Assembly (NCBI RefSeq): GCF_000741575.1
Contig: NZ_JGYV01000001.1
Coordinates: forward strand, 715,776 to 779,775
Length of the DNA: 64,000 bases
Reading direction: 5' to 3'
Source of the DNA: Bifidobacterium cuniculi
GTDB taxonomy: Bacteria; Actinomycetota; Actinomycetes; Actinomycetales; Bifidobacteriaceae
How positions within the stretch are numbered: position 1 is the first letter of the stretch; every line of letters starts with the position of its first letter. A program made the translations under genes and the position numbers. A model generated the notes under the pieces. The model saw only the letters and a list, made by a program, of their open reading frames with translations, was not told where the DNA came from and made no database searches. Below, piece after piece: positions 17,776 through 27,648 of the stretch.

Positions 17776-18699
17776 ATGGGATCGCAACTCGCATTGAAGA
17801 GCAGGATCGCCTCCACCGAATCGTTGGAGAAAATCTTCAACGCCCAGGAGATGATCGCCGCCTCGCATATCGCGCAGGCCCGCGAGGTCGCGCTCAACGC
17901 GAGGCCGTACACTGATGCGATTTTCGATGCCGTCCAGACACTGGTATCCCACTCCTCCCATATCTCCCATCCGATCGTCAGGAAGGACGGCGACAACCCC
18001 CGTGTCGCCGTCCTGGCCCTGACGGCGGACCGAGGCATGGCCGGCGCCTACACGTCGTCGATCATCCGCGAGACCGAGGATCTGCTCGCACGGCTGGAGG
18101 CGGACGGCAAGGAACCGCAGCTGTTCGTCTACGGCCGCCGCGGCGTATCGTACTACCGATACCGTAACCATCCCCTCGTGCAGACCTGGGAAGGCGATAC
18201 CGAGAAGCCTGGCGTCGAAGTCGCCGACGCGATTTCCAGCGCCCTGCTGGACTCCTACATGAAGCCGGAGGACAAGGGCGGCGTATCGGAGCTCTACATC
18301 GTCTACACCGAGTTCATCAACATGGTGGTCCAGAAGGTGCGCGTCCTGCGCATGCTGCCCGTGGAGATCGTCGAGGAGGACAAGTCCGCCCACAACCAGC
18401 CCGACACCACCAAGGTGCCCGAGGCCCGGGCCCTGTACTCCTTCGAACCCAGCCTCGACGAGGTGCTCGACATGGTGCTGCCGAAGTACGTGCGCTCCCG
18501 CATCCACGAGTGCCTGCTCGAGGCGGCCGCCTCCGAGGTGGCCTGCCGCCAGAACGCCATGCACTCCGCCACGGAGAACGCCCGCGACCTGATCAACGAC
18601 CTGACCCGCAAGCTCAACGCATCGCGCCAGGCCTCGATCACCCAGGAACTTACCGAAATCATCGGCAGCGCCGATGCGTTGAACAACAAGGAAGAGTAG
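17776..18699 (+). CDS. atpG: ATP synthase F1 subunit gamma
   Basis: 307 residues. Conserved N-terminal helix (LALKSRIASTESLEKIF...) and C-terminal helix (ENARDLINDLTRKLNASRQA) form the rotating coiled coil. It starts 3 nt after atpA, indicating coupled translation. Confidence 0.96.
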   Translation: MGSQLALKSRIASTESLEKIFNAQEMIAASHIAQAREVALNARPYTDAIFDAVQTLVSHSSHISHPIVRKDGDNPRVAVLALTADRGMAGAYTSSIIRETEDLLARLEADGKEPQLFVYGRRGVSYYRYRNHPLVQTWEGDTEKPGVEVADAISSALLDSYMKPEDKGGVSELYIVYTEFINMVVQKVRVLRMLPVEIVEEDKSAHNQPDTTKVPEARALYSFEPSLDEVLDMVLPKYVRSRIHECLLEAAASEVACRQNAMHSATENARDLINDLTRKLNASRQASITQELTEIIGSADALNNKEE

Positions 18700-20196
<1,497 letters not shown>

Positions 20197-20198
20197 CG

Positions 20199-20516
20199 AT
20201 GGCCGGTGACACCATGAGCGTGAACATCGTCTCCGCCGACCGCCCCGTATGGAGCGGCACGGCGAAGATGGTGCTCGTGCCGGCCTATGCCGGTGGCATG
20301 GGTATCCTGCCGGGCCACGAGCCGGTGCTCTCCGTAATCGAGGAGGGCCCGCTGGTGGTGACCGAGCCGAACGGCACCAAGCATTCCTTCGAGGTGACCT
20401 CCGGATTCATCTCCTTCGATTCGAACAAGCTGACCGTGGTGGTCGAAAAGGGTCGTCCCACGGCCAACGAGCCCATCGACGAAAGCGGCCTGCAGCCGCT
20501 GAAGTACGCGGAGTGA
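20199..20516 (+). CDS. atpC: ATP synthase F1 subunit epsilon
   Basis: 105 residues: the beta-sandwich domain with GGMGILPGHEPVLSVI. The C-terminal helical hairpin seen in many bacteria is essentially absent, as in other short actinobacterial epsilons. The ATG is taken just after the atpD stop; a GTG 6 nt upstream is possible. Last gene of the operon, followed 24 nt later by a very long palindrome. Confidence 0.94.
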   Translation: MAGDTMSVNIVSADRPVWSGTAKMVLVPAYAGGMGILPGHEPVLSVIEEGPLVVTEPNGTKHSFEVTSGFISFDSNKLTVVVEKGRPTANEPIDESGLQPLKYAE

Positions 20517-20540
20517 CCTAGGGCTACATAGGGCCACATA

Positions 20541-20725
20541 GAAATTGTTTATTTTTTCGAACAGAATCTAGGAGGGTCCGGTCGCCCCACGGGACAGCCA
20601 GAAGCGCCGCGCCATGCGGGGCGACAACCAAAAATCGGTTGTCGCCCCGCATGGCGCGGCGCTTCTGGCTGTCCCGTGGGGCGACCGGACCCTCCTAGAT
20701 TCTGTTCGAAAAAACGAACAATTTC
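20541..20725. repeat. Very long palindrome (89-bp stem) closed by a family A pair
   Basis: Arms of 89 nt pair with only one T:G wobble and one A:C mismatch, both within the left family A copy; the loop is 7 nt. The outer ~30 bp of each arm is a family A element. The inner ~59 bp is GC-rich and unique to this locus (GGTCGCCCCACGGGACAGCC...). It fills the space between atpC and nucS and can terminate the ATP synthase transcript. Confidence 0.95.
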
Positions 20726-20728
20726 TTA

Positions 20729-20734
20729 TACAGT
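20729..20734 (+). promoter_or_regulatory. -10 hexamer of nucS (leaderless configuration)
   Basis: TACAGT ends 7 nt before the nucS ATG, so transcription would start at or next to the start codon. No clear -35 is visible because the upstream sequence is the palindrome arm. Confidence 0.55.
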
Positions 20735-20741
20735 GGAGCGC

Positions 20742-21446
20742 ATGCGTATCATCGTTGCCGACTGCAGTGCCGAATACACCGGCCGACTGCAAGCCACCCT
20801 TCCCCTCGCACGGCGCGTCCTGCTCATCAAGGCGGACAACAGCCTGCTCATCTTCTCCGAACTGGGCTCCTACAAGCCCCTCAACTGGATGGCGTCGCCG
20901 TGCACCATCACCGACATCACGCCCGAGCAGGCGGACGACGACCCGGCCACGCCGATTCCGCAGAAGGTCATCCGCGCCTGTGCCACGAAATCCAACGACG
21001 TCCTCGAGGTGACGCTCCAGCACATCTACGCCGACGACAGCTACGACCTGGGGGAGGACCCCGGCCTGATCAAGGACGGCGTGGAGGACCACCTGCAGCG
21101 TGCGCTGGCCGAGCAGATCGAACGCATCGGCGAAGGCGCCAAGCTGGTGCGGCGCGAATACCCGACCCCCATCGGCCCGGTCGACATCATGGCCATCGAC
21201 GCCGACGGCGTGCACGTGGCCATCGAGATCAAGCGCCACGGCGGCATCGACGGCGTCGAGCAGCTGACCCGCTACTGCGAGCTGCTCAACCGCGACCCCC
21301 TGATCGCCCCCGTCCGCGGCATCTTCGCCGCCCAGACCATCGCCCCGCAGGCCCGCGTCCTGGCCGAGGACCGAGGCTTCGACTGCCTGCTGCTCGACTA
21401 CGACGAGATGCGAGGCGCCGACGACGGGAGCCTGAAGCTGTTCTAG
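20742..21446 (+). CDS. nucS: Mismatch-specific endonuclease NucS/EndoMS
   Basis: 234 residues. Non-canonical mismatch repair enzyme of actinobacteria and archaea, which usually lack MutS/MutL. N-terminal DNA-binding domain, then a RecB-like nuclease domain with the motif IEIKRHGGIDGVEQLTRY (catalytic E-x-K). The protein ends in SLKLF, which resembles a sliding-clamp-binding tail. Its position directly after atpC is the usual actinobacterial context. No ribosome site is seen, consistent with leaderless translation. Confidence 0.93.
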   Translation: MRIIVADCSAEYTGRLQATLPLARRVLLIKADNSLLIFSELGSYKPLNWMASPCTITDITPEQADDDPATPIPQKVIRACATKSNDVLEVTLQHIYADDSYDLGEDPGLIKDGVEDHLQRALAEQIERIGEGAKLVRREYPTPIGPVDIMAIDADGVHVAIEIKRHGGIDGVEQLTRYCELLNRDPLIAPVRGIFAAQTIAPQARVLAEDRGFDCLLLDYDEMRGADDGSLKLF

Positions 21447-21472
21447 CACCATATTGATAAATCAACTCCGGG

Positions 21473-21510
21473 TGGCTTCTTTCCTTGTGATACGGGAAAG
21501 AAGCCATTTT
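21473..21510 (+). terminator. Intrinsic terminator of nucS
   Basis: 12-bp stem TGGCTTCTTTCC/GGAAAGAAGCCA, 10-nt loop, then TTTT. Confidence 0.85.
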
Positions 21511-21693
21511 GTAGTTCAGAAATGATATCTATAGCAGAGGTACACCTAGACAGTTGATCACCAAGACACAGGTGTAGCAGGCGATTTTCACTTGCGATGA
21601 AGATTGCCTTACCATGGGAACCGGCAGGACCTCTGTAATTAGTGGTTTTGCCGACTAATGGTTGATTGAGAATTGAGAAAGAAGAAAAGTATC

Positions 21694-22500
21694 ATGAACG
21701 TGTTGCAATGGCGCAAGGGACTATATGCCCTGATAAGTATTGCGCTTGCTTTTTCGTTGGTTGGTTGCGGATCATCCAATACCTCAGAAGAGACGAAGTA
21801 CGCCGATGAGTATGCTATGACGACCATTGCAGATGGTCTGGCAAAACGTTTCGAGATAGTTGATGGCACGACTGAGACCAATGAGGAGGCAAAGGCTCAA
21901 GTCAGGAAGGGAGTGCAAGCAGAGATAGATGCAGATTCTCCCCTGAAAACTGAGCAATTCAAGGATACGAAGATGCAGGAGAAAGTACTTGCTTATCTCA
22001 ATGTACTTCAGGAATCAATGGATGTAATTAACAACTACAGATATGGTTCTGTCGAGTATGACGAGCAGTGGACCAAGGTCTTCGATAAGCGGACGGAAAT
22101 CCTCAAGACGTTTGTTGAAGATTATGGCCTAAAGATGGGGTCCGCGAAGGACCAAGCCACTTTGGATGAATTGGTTGCCAATGGCACTAGTGCAGCACAA
22201 TCTCGCAATGAGAAGGAAACAATTGAAAAACTCGTGAGTTCCCTTAAGTTCGAGAAGAAGAAGGAAGACTATGGGGACTACTACACCTATACGGCGGTTG
22301 GAGAAAATACATCTGATTTGTCATTCGAAAATGTCTCCATTGTTGTTGGGTTGTATGACGCGGATGGAGTCAAGACCGAGGGATACGCCAGTGCTAATTT
22401 GTGGGAGGCCGGCGAAAAAGTCAAATTTGAAGTAGTGGCGCAGCAAGTAGATGCCAAGGAGATAAAGGCAACAGTGCAGTACTACGATGTCGTGGACTGA
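21694..22500 (+). CDS. Lipoprotein of unknown function with C-terminal FxLYD-like domain
   Basis: 268 residues. Lipobox LVGC (Cys25). The middle is helical and charged with no recognised family. The last ~85 residues (DLSFENVSIVVGLYDADGVK...) look like the FxLYD-type domain of secreted Gram-positive proteins. The gene is clearly AT-richer than its neighbours and uses codons they avoid (for example ATA, TTG, TTT), suggesting transfer from outside. GAAAGAAGAAAAG precedes the chosen ATG. Function not inferable. Confidence 0.75.
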   Translation: MNVLQWRKGLYALISIALAFSLVGCGSSNTSEETKYADEYAMTTIADGLAKRFEIVDGTTETNEEAKAQVRKGVQAEIDADSPLKTEQFKDTKMQEKVLAYLNVLQESMDVINNYRYGSVEYDEQWTKVFDKRTEILKTFVEDYGLKMGSAKDQATLDELVANGTSAAQSRNEKETIEKLVSSLKFEKKKEDYGDYYTYTAVGENTSDLSFENVSIVVGLYDADGVKTEGYASANLWEAGEKVKFEVVAQQVDAKEIKATVQYYDVVD

Positions 22501-22528
22501 TTGACAAACGTGGCTAGTGTACGCCTAG

Positions 22529-22612
22529 CGACTTTCTGAGGCGGGAACGGGTATCAGGGCGGAAAAACATCTGTTTTTCCGCCCTGATACCCGTTCCCGC
22601 CTCAGAAAGTCG
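22529..22612. repeat. 41-bp perfect inverted repeat after the lipoprotein gene
   Basis: Arms CGACTTTCTGAGGCGGGAAC... (41 nt) are fully complementary with a tiny loop, 28 nt after the lipoprotein stop. Weaker pairing (ACGCCTAGC with GGGCTACCGT) extends it outward. Probably a terminator-like 3' structure. It shows no family A, B or C sequence. Confidence 0.9.
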
Positions 22613-23103
22613 GGCTACCGTCTAAAAGTGTGTACAGGGACAGTGGACATGAAAGGCATTTGGTCGATATTGGCCCGAGGTATCCCGGTACGTCGGGGCT
22701 TCTTGTACGACTTTCGTTGAGAGATATCATTCAGGGCGGTATGGCTCGGCATGAGTCTCTGAAAAATGGCGGAATACCGGGCTTTTGAGAAACGGGATAC
22801 TAGGGATGCGCCCCATTTTGATATCTCTCAACACCACAGGCGCCGCCGCTGTTGCCTATTGCGTTGCTGTATCGGGCACTCGCGAGTCGTCGCATGACAC
22901 TGGTCAACGACGGTCGTAGGACCATGAGTATGCCGAGGTCAATGATTGCAACGTCTTGGAGCGTGTCCCTTACACTCTTTTTGGGCATGCACTGTCAGCC
23001 GCCGGAATATGGATCGACCCTCAAGCCAACCGAGAGAAGACTTGAGGGCCGATTTCTTACACACATTTGGGCGGCAACCTGGATAGTTGCTTTTCTTGCC
23101 GAA
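22613..23103. other. Gene-free, decayed AT-richer stretch, possible mobile-element relic
   Basis: No convincing gene on either strand. AAAAGTGTGTA (22624) and TACACACATTT (23058) are inverted copies matching at 10 of 11 positions, about 430 bp apart. TGTGTAA-like ends are common in IS256-family elements, but no transposase motif is recognisable between them. A 62-codon minus-strand frame inside lacks any family signature. Confidence 0.4.
22716..22832. repeat. 14-bp perfect inverted repeat, 89 bp apart
   Basis: GTTGAGAGATATCA and its exact reverse complement bracket a segment with further partial pairing (AGGGCGG with GCGCCCC). It could be a degenerate palindrome or a small non-autonomous element. 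Confidence 0.55.
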
Positions 23104-24087
23104 TCAGTACTTGCCCAGGATGTCCACCACGAACACCAGCGTGGAGTTCGCGGGGATCTCGCCGTTGTCCTGGTCCCCGTAGCCGAGGTCCGGCGGGATG
23201 ACCAGCAGGACGCGTGAGCCGACGGTGTGGCCGACCAGGCCTTCCTGCCAGCCCTGGATCATGTTCTGGAGCACCGCGTCATAGGTTTGGCCGCGGTCCC
23301 AGGAAGAGTCGAACTGGGTGCCGTCCAGCAGCCAGCCGGTGTAGTTGACGACCACGCCGTAGGTGCCTTCGGCGACCTCGGGGCCCTCGCCCTCGATCAG
23401 GGTCTGCGAGACGAGCTTGTCGGAGCCCTTGTAGCCGTTCATGTCGATCGACGGCTTGCCGCCGTCGCCGATCGTGACCTTGGGCAGGTCGGACGGCGGA
23501 GTCACGGCCTTGCCCTGGGCGACCTCATAGTCCTTGGACTGGGAGGTCGCGGTGGCGACGAGCATGTAGGACTGGTCCTCGTCGTTGCCGTCGTTGATGG
23601 TCACGGCGAAGGTCGTGTTGACCTTCTTGCCCGTCAGCAGCTGGTTGGCGATCTGGCCCAGGGTGGCGTTCGATGCGTCGCCGGGCAGGTTGTCCTCGTC
23701 GAGGATGAGCGAGCAGTCCGGCACGTCGTCCGTCCAGGTGGTGGCGACCTCCTCGCCGGAGGTCAGGCCGTACTGGGTCAGCTGCATGCAGATGCGGTTG
23801 CCGTTGACGAGGGCGTCGCCGTCGCCCTCCTGCAGGATGGCGGCGGCGTTGTTCTCCGCGGACAGCGGCGCCTTGAAGCTCACTTCTGGCTTCTCGCCGA
23901 GCTTGCCGGAGGCGGTGACGCCTTCGAGCTTGGGCAGTTCGGCAGTGGTGGCGGATACGCTGGCCGACGCGGAGGCGTCGGAGGAGGAGTCGCCCCCGCA
24001 GGCGGCCATGCCGAGGCCGAGGGCCACGGCGGCGGTGGCGGCTGCAAGCCGCGTGAGGATGCTATGGGTACGTGCATTCGATGTCAT
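23104..24087 (-). CDS. FKBP-type peptidyl-prolyl cis-trans isomerase lipoprotein
   Basis: 327 residues. Lipobox MAAC (Cys30), then a Ser/Ala linker. An N-terminal ~140-residue region resembles a degenerate FKBP-like domain. The C-terminal FKBP domain (about residues 225-327) has VVNYTGWLLDGTQFDSSWDR, GWQEGLVGHTVGSRVLLVIP and LGYGD. It should help fold exported proteins at the cell surface. The start at MTSNART is chosen as the Met giving a normal signal peptide; an upstream in-frame Met exists. Confidence 0.9.
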   Translation of the reverse strand: MTSNARTHSILTRLAAATAAVALGLGMAACGGDSSSDASASASVSATTAELPKLEGVTASGKLGEKPEVSFKAPLSAENNAAAILQEGDGDALVNGNRICMQLTQYGLTSGEEVATTWTDDVPDCSLILDEDNLPGDASNATLGQIANQLLTGKKVNTTFAVTINDGNDEDQSYMLVATATSQSKDYEVAQGKAVTPPSDLPKVTIGDGGKPSIDMNGYKGSDKLVSQTLIEGEGPEVAEGTYGVVVNYTGWLLDGTQFDSSWDRGQTYDAVLQNMIQGWQEGLVGHTVGSRVLLVIPPDLGYGDQDNGEIPANSTLVFVVDILGKY

Positions 24088-24304
24088 GAGTCCCAACCCT
24101 ATCCGTTCGCCACGATTTGGACCATGCCGTCTCACATTCCTTCACGGAGCTTTCACCGCATGCCCGGCCGCCGCGAAAAGACATCCGCCCATCACCGCGA
24201 TCGTGCGCGCGCCGCCGCCGTCCGGGCCCCTCGTGCGCACGCCGGCCCTACCGATTCCGGCCGCACCCCATATTCCCCCGAGGGCACACTGCCGGGGTCC
24301 CCTG

Positions 24305-24310
24305 TAGAAT
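24305..24310 (+). promoter_or_regulatory. -10 hexamer 7 nt before a GTG start
   Basis: TAGAAT, then GAGCGGT, then GTG. The hexamer overlaps the in-frame ATG at 24309, which argues that translation begins at the GTG on a leaderless transcript. Confidence 0.45.
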
Positions 24311-24317
24311 GAGCGGT

Positions 24318-25595
24318 GTGAAGACAGACGACCAGGAAGAACACAGCGAGCCGCGCCACCACCCGGGGCCGACCCGCCATGCCAAGATCATGCGCGGTGT
24401 GGTCACCCCCATCTTCGGGCTGCTTGCCGTGGCCTGCATCGTATTCGGCATCCTGAACTCGACCATCTGGAAGCCCAGCCCCAGCATCAACGCGAAGGCC
24501 ACCGTGCAGGACACCCGGTACCTGCTCGTCGACCCGGGAGTGCTGGACCTCGTGGACAATGCCGTCACCGTGAGCGTGGACGGCGGCGACGAGGCGCGCG
24601 CCACCGCGGACCAGACCGAACAGGGCAACCAGCAGGACGCCGTCGACACGGACGTCGACACCGCCTGCATCGCCATCGGTTCGGCGAAGGACGCCGCCGG
24701 CTGGCTGTCCGGCGAATCCTACGTGCGCATCACCGGCCTGGAGACGTGGGAGCAGCTGTCGACCTCCGACAAGGAGACGCACGGCACCGCCTCACAGTCC
24801 GAGAACCAGGTCAGCTTCGCCGACTCGGACATGTGGACCAAGACCGCCTGCGGCAACGGCACCGCCGAACTGTCCCTCGAGGACGCCACCTCCAGCGAAG
24901 TCGCCCTCGTCGACTTCGGTACGAGCGTGCCCGACGCCACCATCACCATGCACTGGATCCGCCAGGACATCCCGAACTTTGCGATGCCATGGTACTTCGC
25001 CGGCGGCCTGCTGGCCGTGCTGGCGGTGCTCTCCGCATCCCTGTTCGCCATGGAGCCGCTCGGTCGGCGCAAGCGCGGCAGCGAGCTGCCCGAAGAGCCC
25101 GTCAAGCGCAAGCCACAGCCCGAGGAAGTCGGCATCGGCGAGGCATTCGCCGGTTCGCTCTCCAAGCTCAGGCCAACCAGGAGCAAGCACGAGCCGGGCC
25201 GTCCCCGCCGCCGCCATGCGCGCAGCCACCAGGAGGACGGCCAGGACACGCCGACCGTGGTCGACCCGTCGTCGCGCAACATGGTCGCTGAACGCGCCCG
25301 TACCGCGGAGTCCGGCACCGCCAACGACGAGACGACCTCGGTGATCACCCCCGACGAGCTGACCGCGTACTTCGCCAGGCTCGCGCAGGAAGTCGGCACC
25401 GAGGACGCGCCGGCCGGCGGTGACGCGGCCCTCGCGGTCGTCACCGACGACGCCACTGAAGTCGCCGACACGACTGCCGACGGCGCCCCCGAGGGCGCCT
25501 CCACCGAGCTGGTGGTTGTGGAAGGCGAGGAAGCGCATAACGTCGCCGAGGAGGAACCCGGCGACGAGACCAGCACGAAGGAGCCGAAGCAATGA
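24318..25595 (+). CDS. Membrane protein of unknown function, two helices with large external domain
   Basis: 425 residues. First membrane helix about residues 30-50 (VTPIFGLLAVACIVFGILN), then an external domain of about 165 residues, second helix near residue 220 (WYFAGGLLAVLAVLSASLF). A long, low-complexity acidic/basic cytoplasmic tail follows. I do not recognise the family; the architecture looks like an actinobacterial envelope protein. It overlaps the next lipoprotein gene by 4 nt, so the two are probably partners. The start may instead be the ATG three codons upstream. Confidence 0.75.
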   Translation: MKTDDQEEHSEPRHHPGPTRHAKIMRGVVTPIFGLLAVACIVFGILNSTIWKPSPSINAKATVQDTRYLLVDPGVLDLVDNAVTVSVDGGDEARATADQTEQGNQQDAVDTDVDTACIAIGSAKDAAGWLSGESYVRITGLETWEQLSTSDKETHGTASQSENQVSFADSDMWTKTACGNGTAELSLEDATSSEVALVDFGTSVPDATITMHWIRQDIPNFAMPWYFAGGLLAVLAVLSASLFAMEPLGRRKRGSELPEEPVKRKPQPEEVGIGEAFAGSLSKLRPTRSKHEPGRPRRRHARSHQEDGQDTPTVVDPSSRNMVAERARTAESGTANDETTSVITPDELTAYFARLAQEVGTEDAPAGGDAALAVVTDDATEVADTTADGAPEGASTELVVVEGEEAHNVAEEEPGDETSTKEPKQ

Positions 25596-26596
25596 CCCGA
25601 CGTCCCCTGTCCATCCTCGTCGCCGGCCTGCTGGCCGCAGGCATGGCGGTGTCGTTCGGCGCCTGCGAAGGCACGGTGCCGCAGGTGAGCGCGCCGACCT
25701 CCGACGGTTCGCCGACCCCGGACCTGAGTGAGGCGCAGGAGGAGACAATCCGCACCGACCTGCTCAAGACCATCGAGGACTGCAACAGCCAGAAGGACCC
25801 GACGGGCCTGGAGCAGGCGATGACCGGCCCCGAACTGCAGATCCGCACCAGCGAGCTGCTGGTGGCGCAGAAGACCGGCAAGCTCGACGCGAAGACCGCC
25901 ATCCCCACCGACATCTCCCAGACAGTGATCCCCACGGACAGCGGCTGGCCGCGCAGCGTGTTCACCATCACCGAGACGACCGAGGACCAGCAGTCGAAGC
26001 GCCTGCTGGTGTTCACCCAGGGCGACGCGCGCGAGAACTACAAGCTGTGGGGTCTGACCCGACTCTTCCAGGGCGTCTCGATGCCGAAGTTCACCGTGCC
26101 GCAGATCGGCTCGGCGATGGGCCACGAGGAGGACGCCGGTCTGGTCATGACGCCGAAGGAGGCGGTGGCCCGCTACGCGGACGTGCTGCAGAACGGCGAC
26201 CAGAGCCAGTACGCCGGCGACTTCGACGGCGACTACTTCCGCGAGGAGCTCGCCAAGCTGTCCGCGACCGTGCAGGAGGGCATGGAACGCAACAAGGGCA
26301 CGCAGTCGCAGACCTTCTCGCCCGTCGAGGGACAGATGCAGATCATGCGCACCGCGGACGGCGGCGACCTGGTCGTCGCGCAGATCGACTCCGTCTGGAC
26401 GCGCACCGCCGGCGAGGGCCGCGAGTCGCAGCCCGCGTCGGACGCCGAGAAGGCGCTCTTCGACGGCAAGGCGACCAGCACCATGAAGGCCACCTACGTG
26501 AACGTCATCGCCCTGTATGTGCCCTCGGAGAAGTCGGGGCTCAAGGTCACGGCCGTCGGCGCCGAACGCCAGGTCGTGAAGGTCGAGGCCGTCTGA
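25592..26596 (+). CDS. Lipoprotein of unknown function, coupled to the upstream membrane protein
   Basis: 334 residues. Lipobox FGAC (Cys25) followed by a Pro/Ser/Thr linker and a folded extracellular domain with no motif I can name. ATGA overlap with the preceding gene indicates translational coupling and a shared complex at the membrane. The N-terminal half (LLKTIEDCNSQKDPTGLEQA...) looks like a helical ligand-binding or scaffold fold, but this is a guess. Confidence 0.8.
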   Translation: MTRRPLSILVAGLLAAGMAVSFGACEGTVPQVSAPTSDGSPTPDLSEAQEETIRTDLLKTIEDCNSQKDPTGLEQAMTGPELQIRTSELLVAQKTGKLDAKTAIPTDISQTVIPTDSGWPRSVFTITETTEDQQSKRLLVFTQGDARENYKLWGLTRLFQGVSMPKFTVPQIGSAMGHEEDAGLVMTPKEAVARYADVLQNGDQSQYAGDFDGDYFREELAKLSATVQEGMERNKGTQSQTFSPVEGQMQIMRTADGGDLVVAQIDSVWTRTAGEGRESQPASDAEKALFDGKATSTMKATYVNVIALYVPSEKSGLKVTAVGAERQVVKVEAV

Positions 26597-26615
26597 GCGT
26601 GCCTCGCCCTGCCAT

Positions 26616-26644
26616 GCGTGCCCGCGTGAGATACGCGGGCACGC
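26616..26644 (+). terminator. 12-bp hairpin after the lipoprotein gene
   Basis: GCGTGCCCGCGT/ACGCGGGCACGC with a 5-nt loop (GAGAT), starting 19 nt after the stop codon. Only a weak T-rich tail. Confidence 0.6.
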
Positions 26645-26697
26645 TGTCATAACCGTCATCAGGAATCAAGTACCAAGCAAGGAAACGAGGCATCATC

Positions 26698-27642
26698 ATG
26701 GCACAGGACTTCAAGCCGGGCATCTCGCTCGCAGGCGCCGTCGATCTCGAGTCGCTCAAGCACCAGGCGAACGCCGCGCCGGGACAGGCCGGCGGCGCGC
26801 CCGCGGCAGGCGGCTACGTCATCGACGTCACCGAATCGAACTTCCAGGCGGTCGTCGAGTCGAGCACCACCTACCCGGTGCTCATGCTCATGTGGATCGC
26901 CACCGACAAGCGCTGCTTCCCCATGGCACAGGCCCTCGGCGACGCCGTCAACTCGATGAACGGCCAGCTGCAGCTCGCCCGCGTGGACGTCGCGCAGTAC
27001 CCGTCGATTGCGCAGGCCTTCGGCGTGCAGGGCGCGCCGGCGCTGTTCGCGCTCATCGGGGGACGGCCGATGCCGATCCTCGAGGGGATGCCCAGCGACG
27101 AGGAGCTCACGCAGATCACCGGCCAGGTGCTGCCGCAGCTTGTGCAGGTCGCCGCGCAGGCCGGCGTATCCGGCACCGCGCCGTACATCCACGCCGCCGA
27201 CGGCGAGGATGCCGCGCCGGCCGAACCGGCCGTCCCCGCCGCGCACGCCGAAGCGCACCGCCTCGCGCAGGCCGGCGACTATGCCGGCGCCGCAGCCGCC
27301 TACGAGCAGGTGCTGGAAGCCGACCCCACGGACACGCTCGCCCAGCGTGAACGCGCAAAAGCGCTGCTGCTGGCACGTTCCGCGGACGCGGATGTGCGCG
27401 CCGTGCGCGAGGCTGCGGCCGCCGCGCCGGACGACGTCGACGCGCAACTGGCCGTCGCCGACGTGGACATGATCGGCGGCCAGATCCAGGACGCCTTCGA
27501 CCGGCTGCTCGACTTCGCGGCCGCACACCGCGACCAGATCGAGCCGGTGCGCCGGCGCATGCTCGAGTACTTCCTCATCCCCGAGGCGTCCGACGAGCGC
27601 CTCGGACGTGCGCGCCGCCGCCTGGCGACGCTCATGTACTGA
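26698..27642 (+). CDS. Thioredoxin-fold/TPR protein (CnoX/YbbN-like) lacking the CxxC pair
   Basis: 314 residues: thioredoxin domain (about residues 40-150) followed by TPR-like helices (AHRLAQAGDYAGAAAAYEQVL...). The usual WCxxC is replaced: the strand reads LMWIATDKRCFPM, so only the second cysteine remains. Disulfide exchange is unlikely; a co-chaperone or holdase role, as proposed for YbbN-type proteins, fits better. Cis-proline region GVQGAPALFAL is intact. AAGGAAACGAGG lies upstream. Cytoplasmic. Confidence 0.85.
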   Translation: MAQDFKPGISLAGAVDLESLKHQANAAPGQAGGAPAAGGYVIDVTESNFQAVVESSTTYPVLMLMWIATDKRCFPMAQALGDAVNSMNGQLQLARVDVAQYPSIAQAFGVQGAPALFALIGGRPMPILEGMPSDEELTQITGQVLPQLVQVAAQAGVSGTAPYIHAADGEDAAPAEPAVPAAHAEAHRLAQAGDYAGAAAAYEQVLEADPTDTLAQRERAKALLLARSADADVRAVREAAAAAPDDVDAQLAVADVDMIGGQIQDAFDRLLDFAAAHRDQIEPVRRRMLEYFLIPEASDERLGRARRRLATLMY

Positions 27643-27648
27643 CGATCC

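Noticed and set aside
22800..22988. 62-codon minus-strand frame as a real gene
   Set aside because: No ribosome site, no family signature, and it lies in visibly decayed sequence with inverted repeats.
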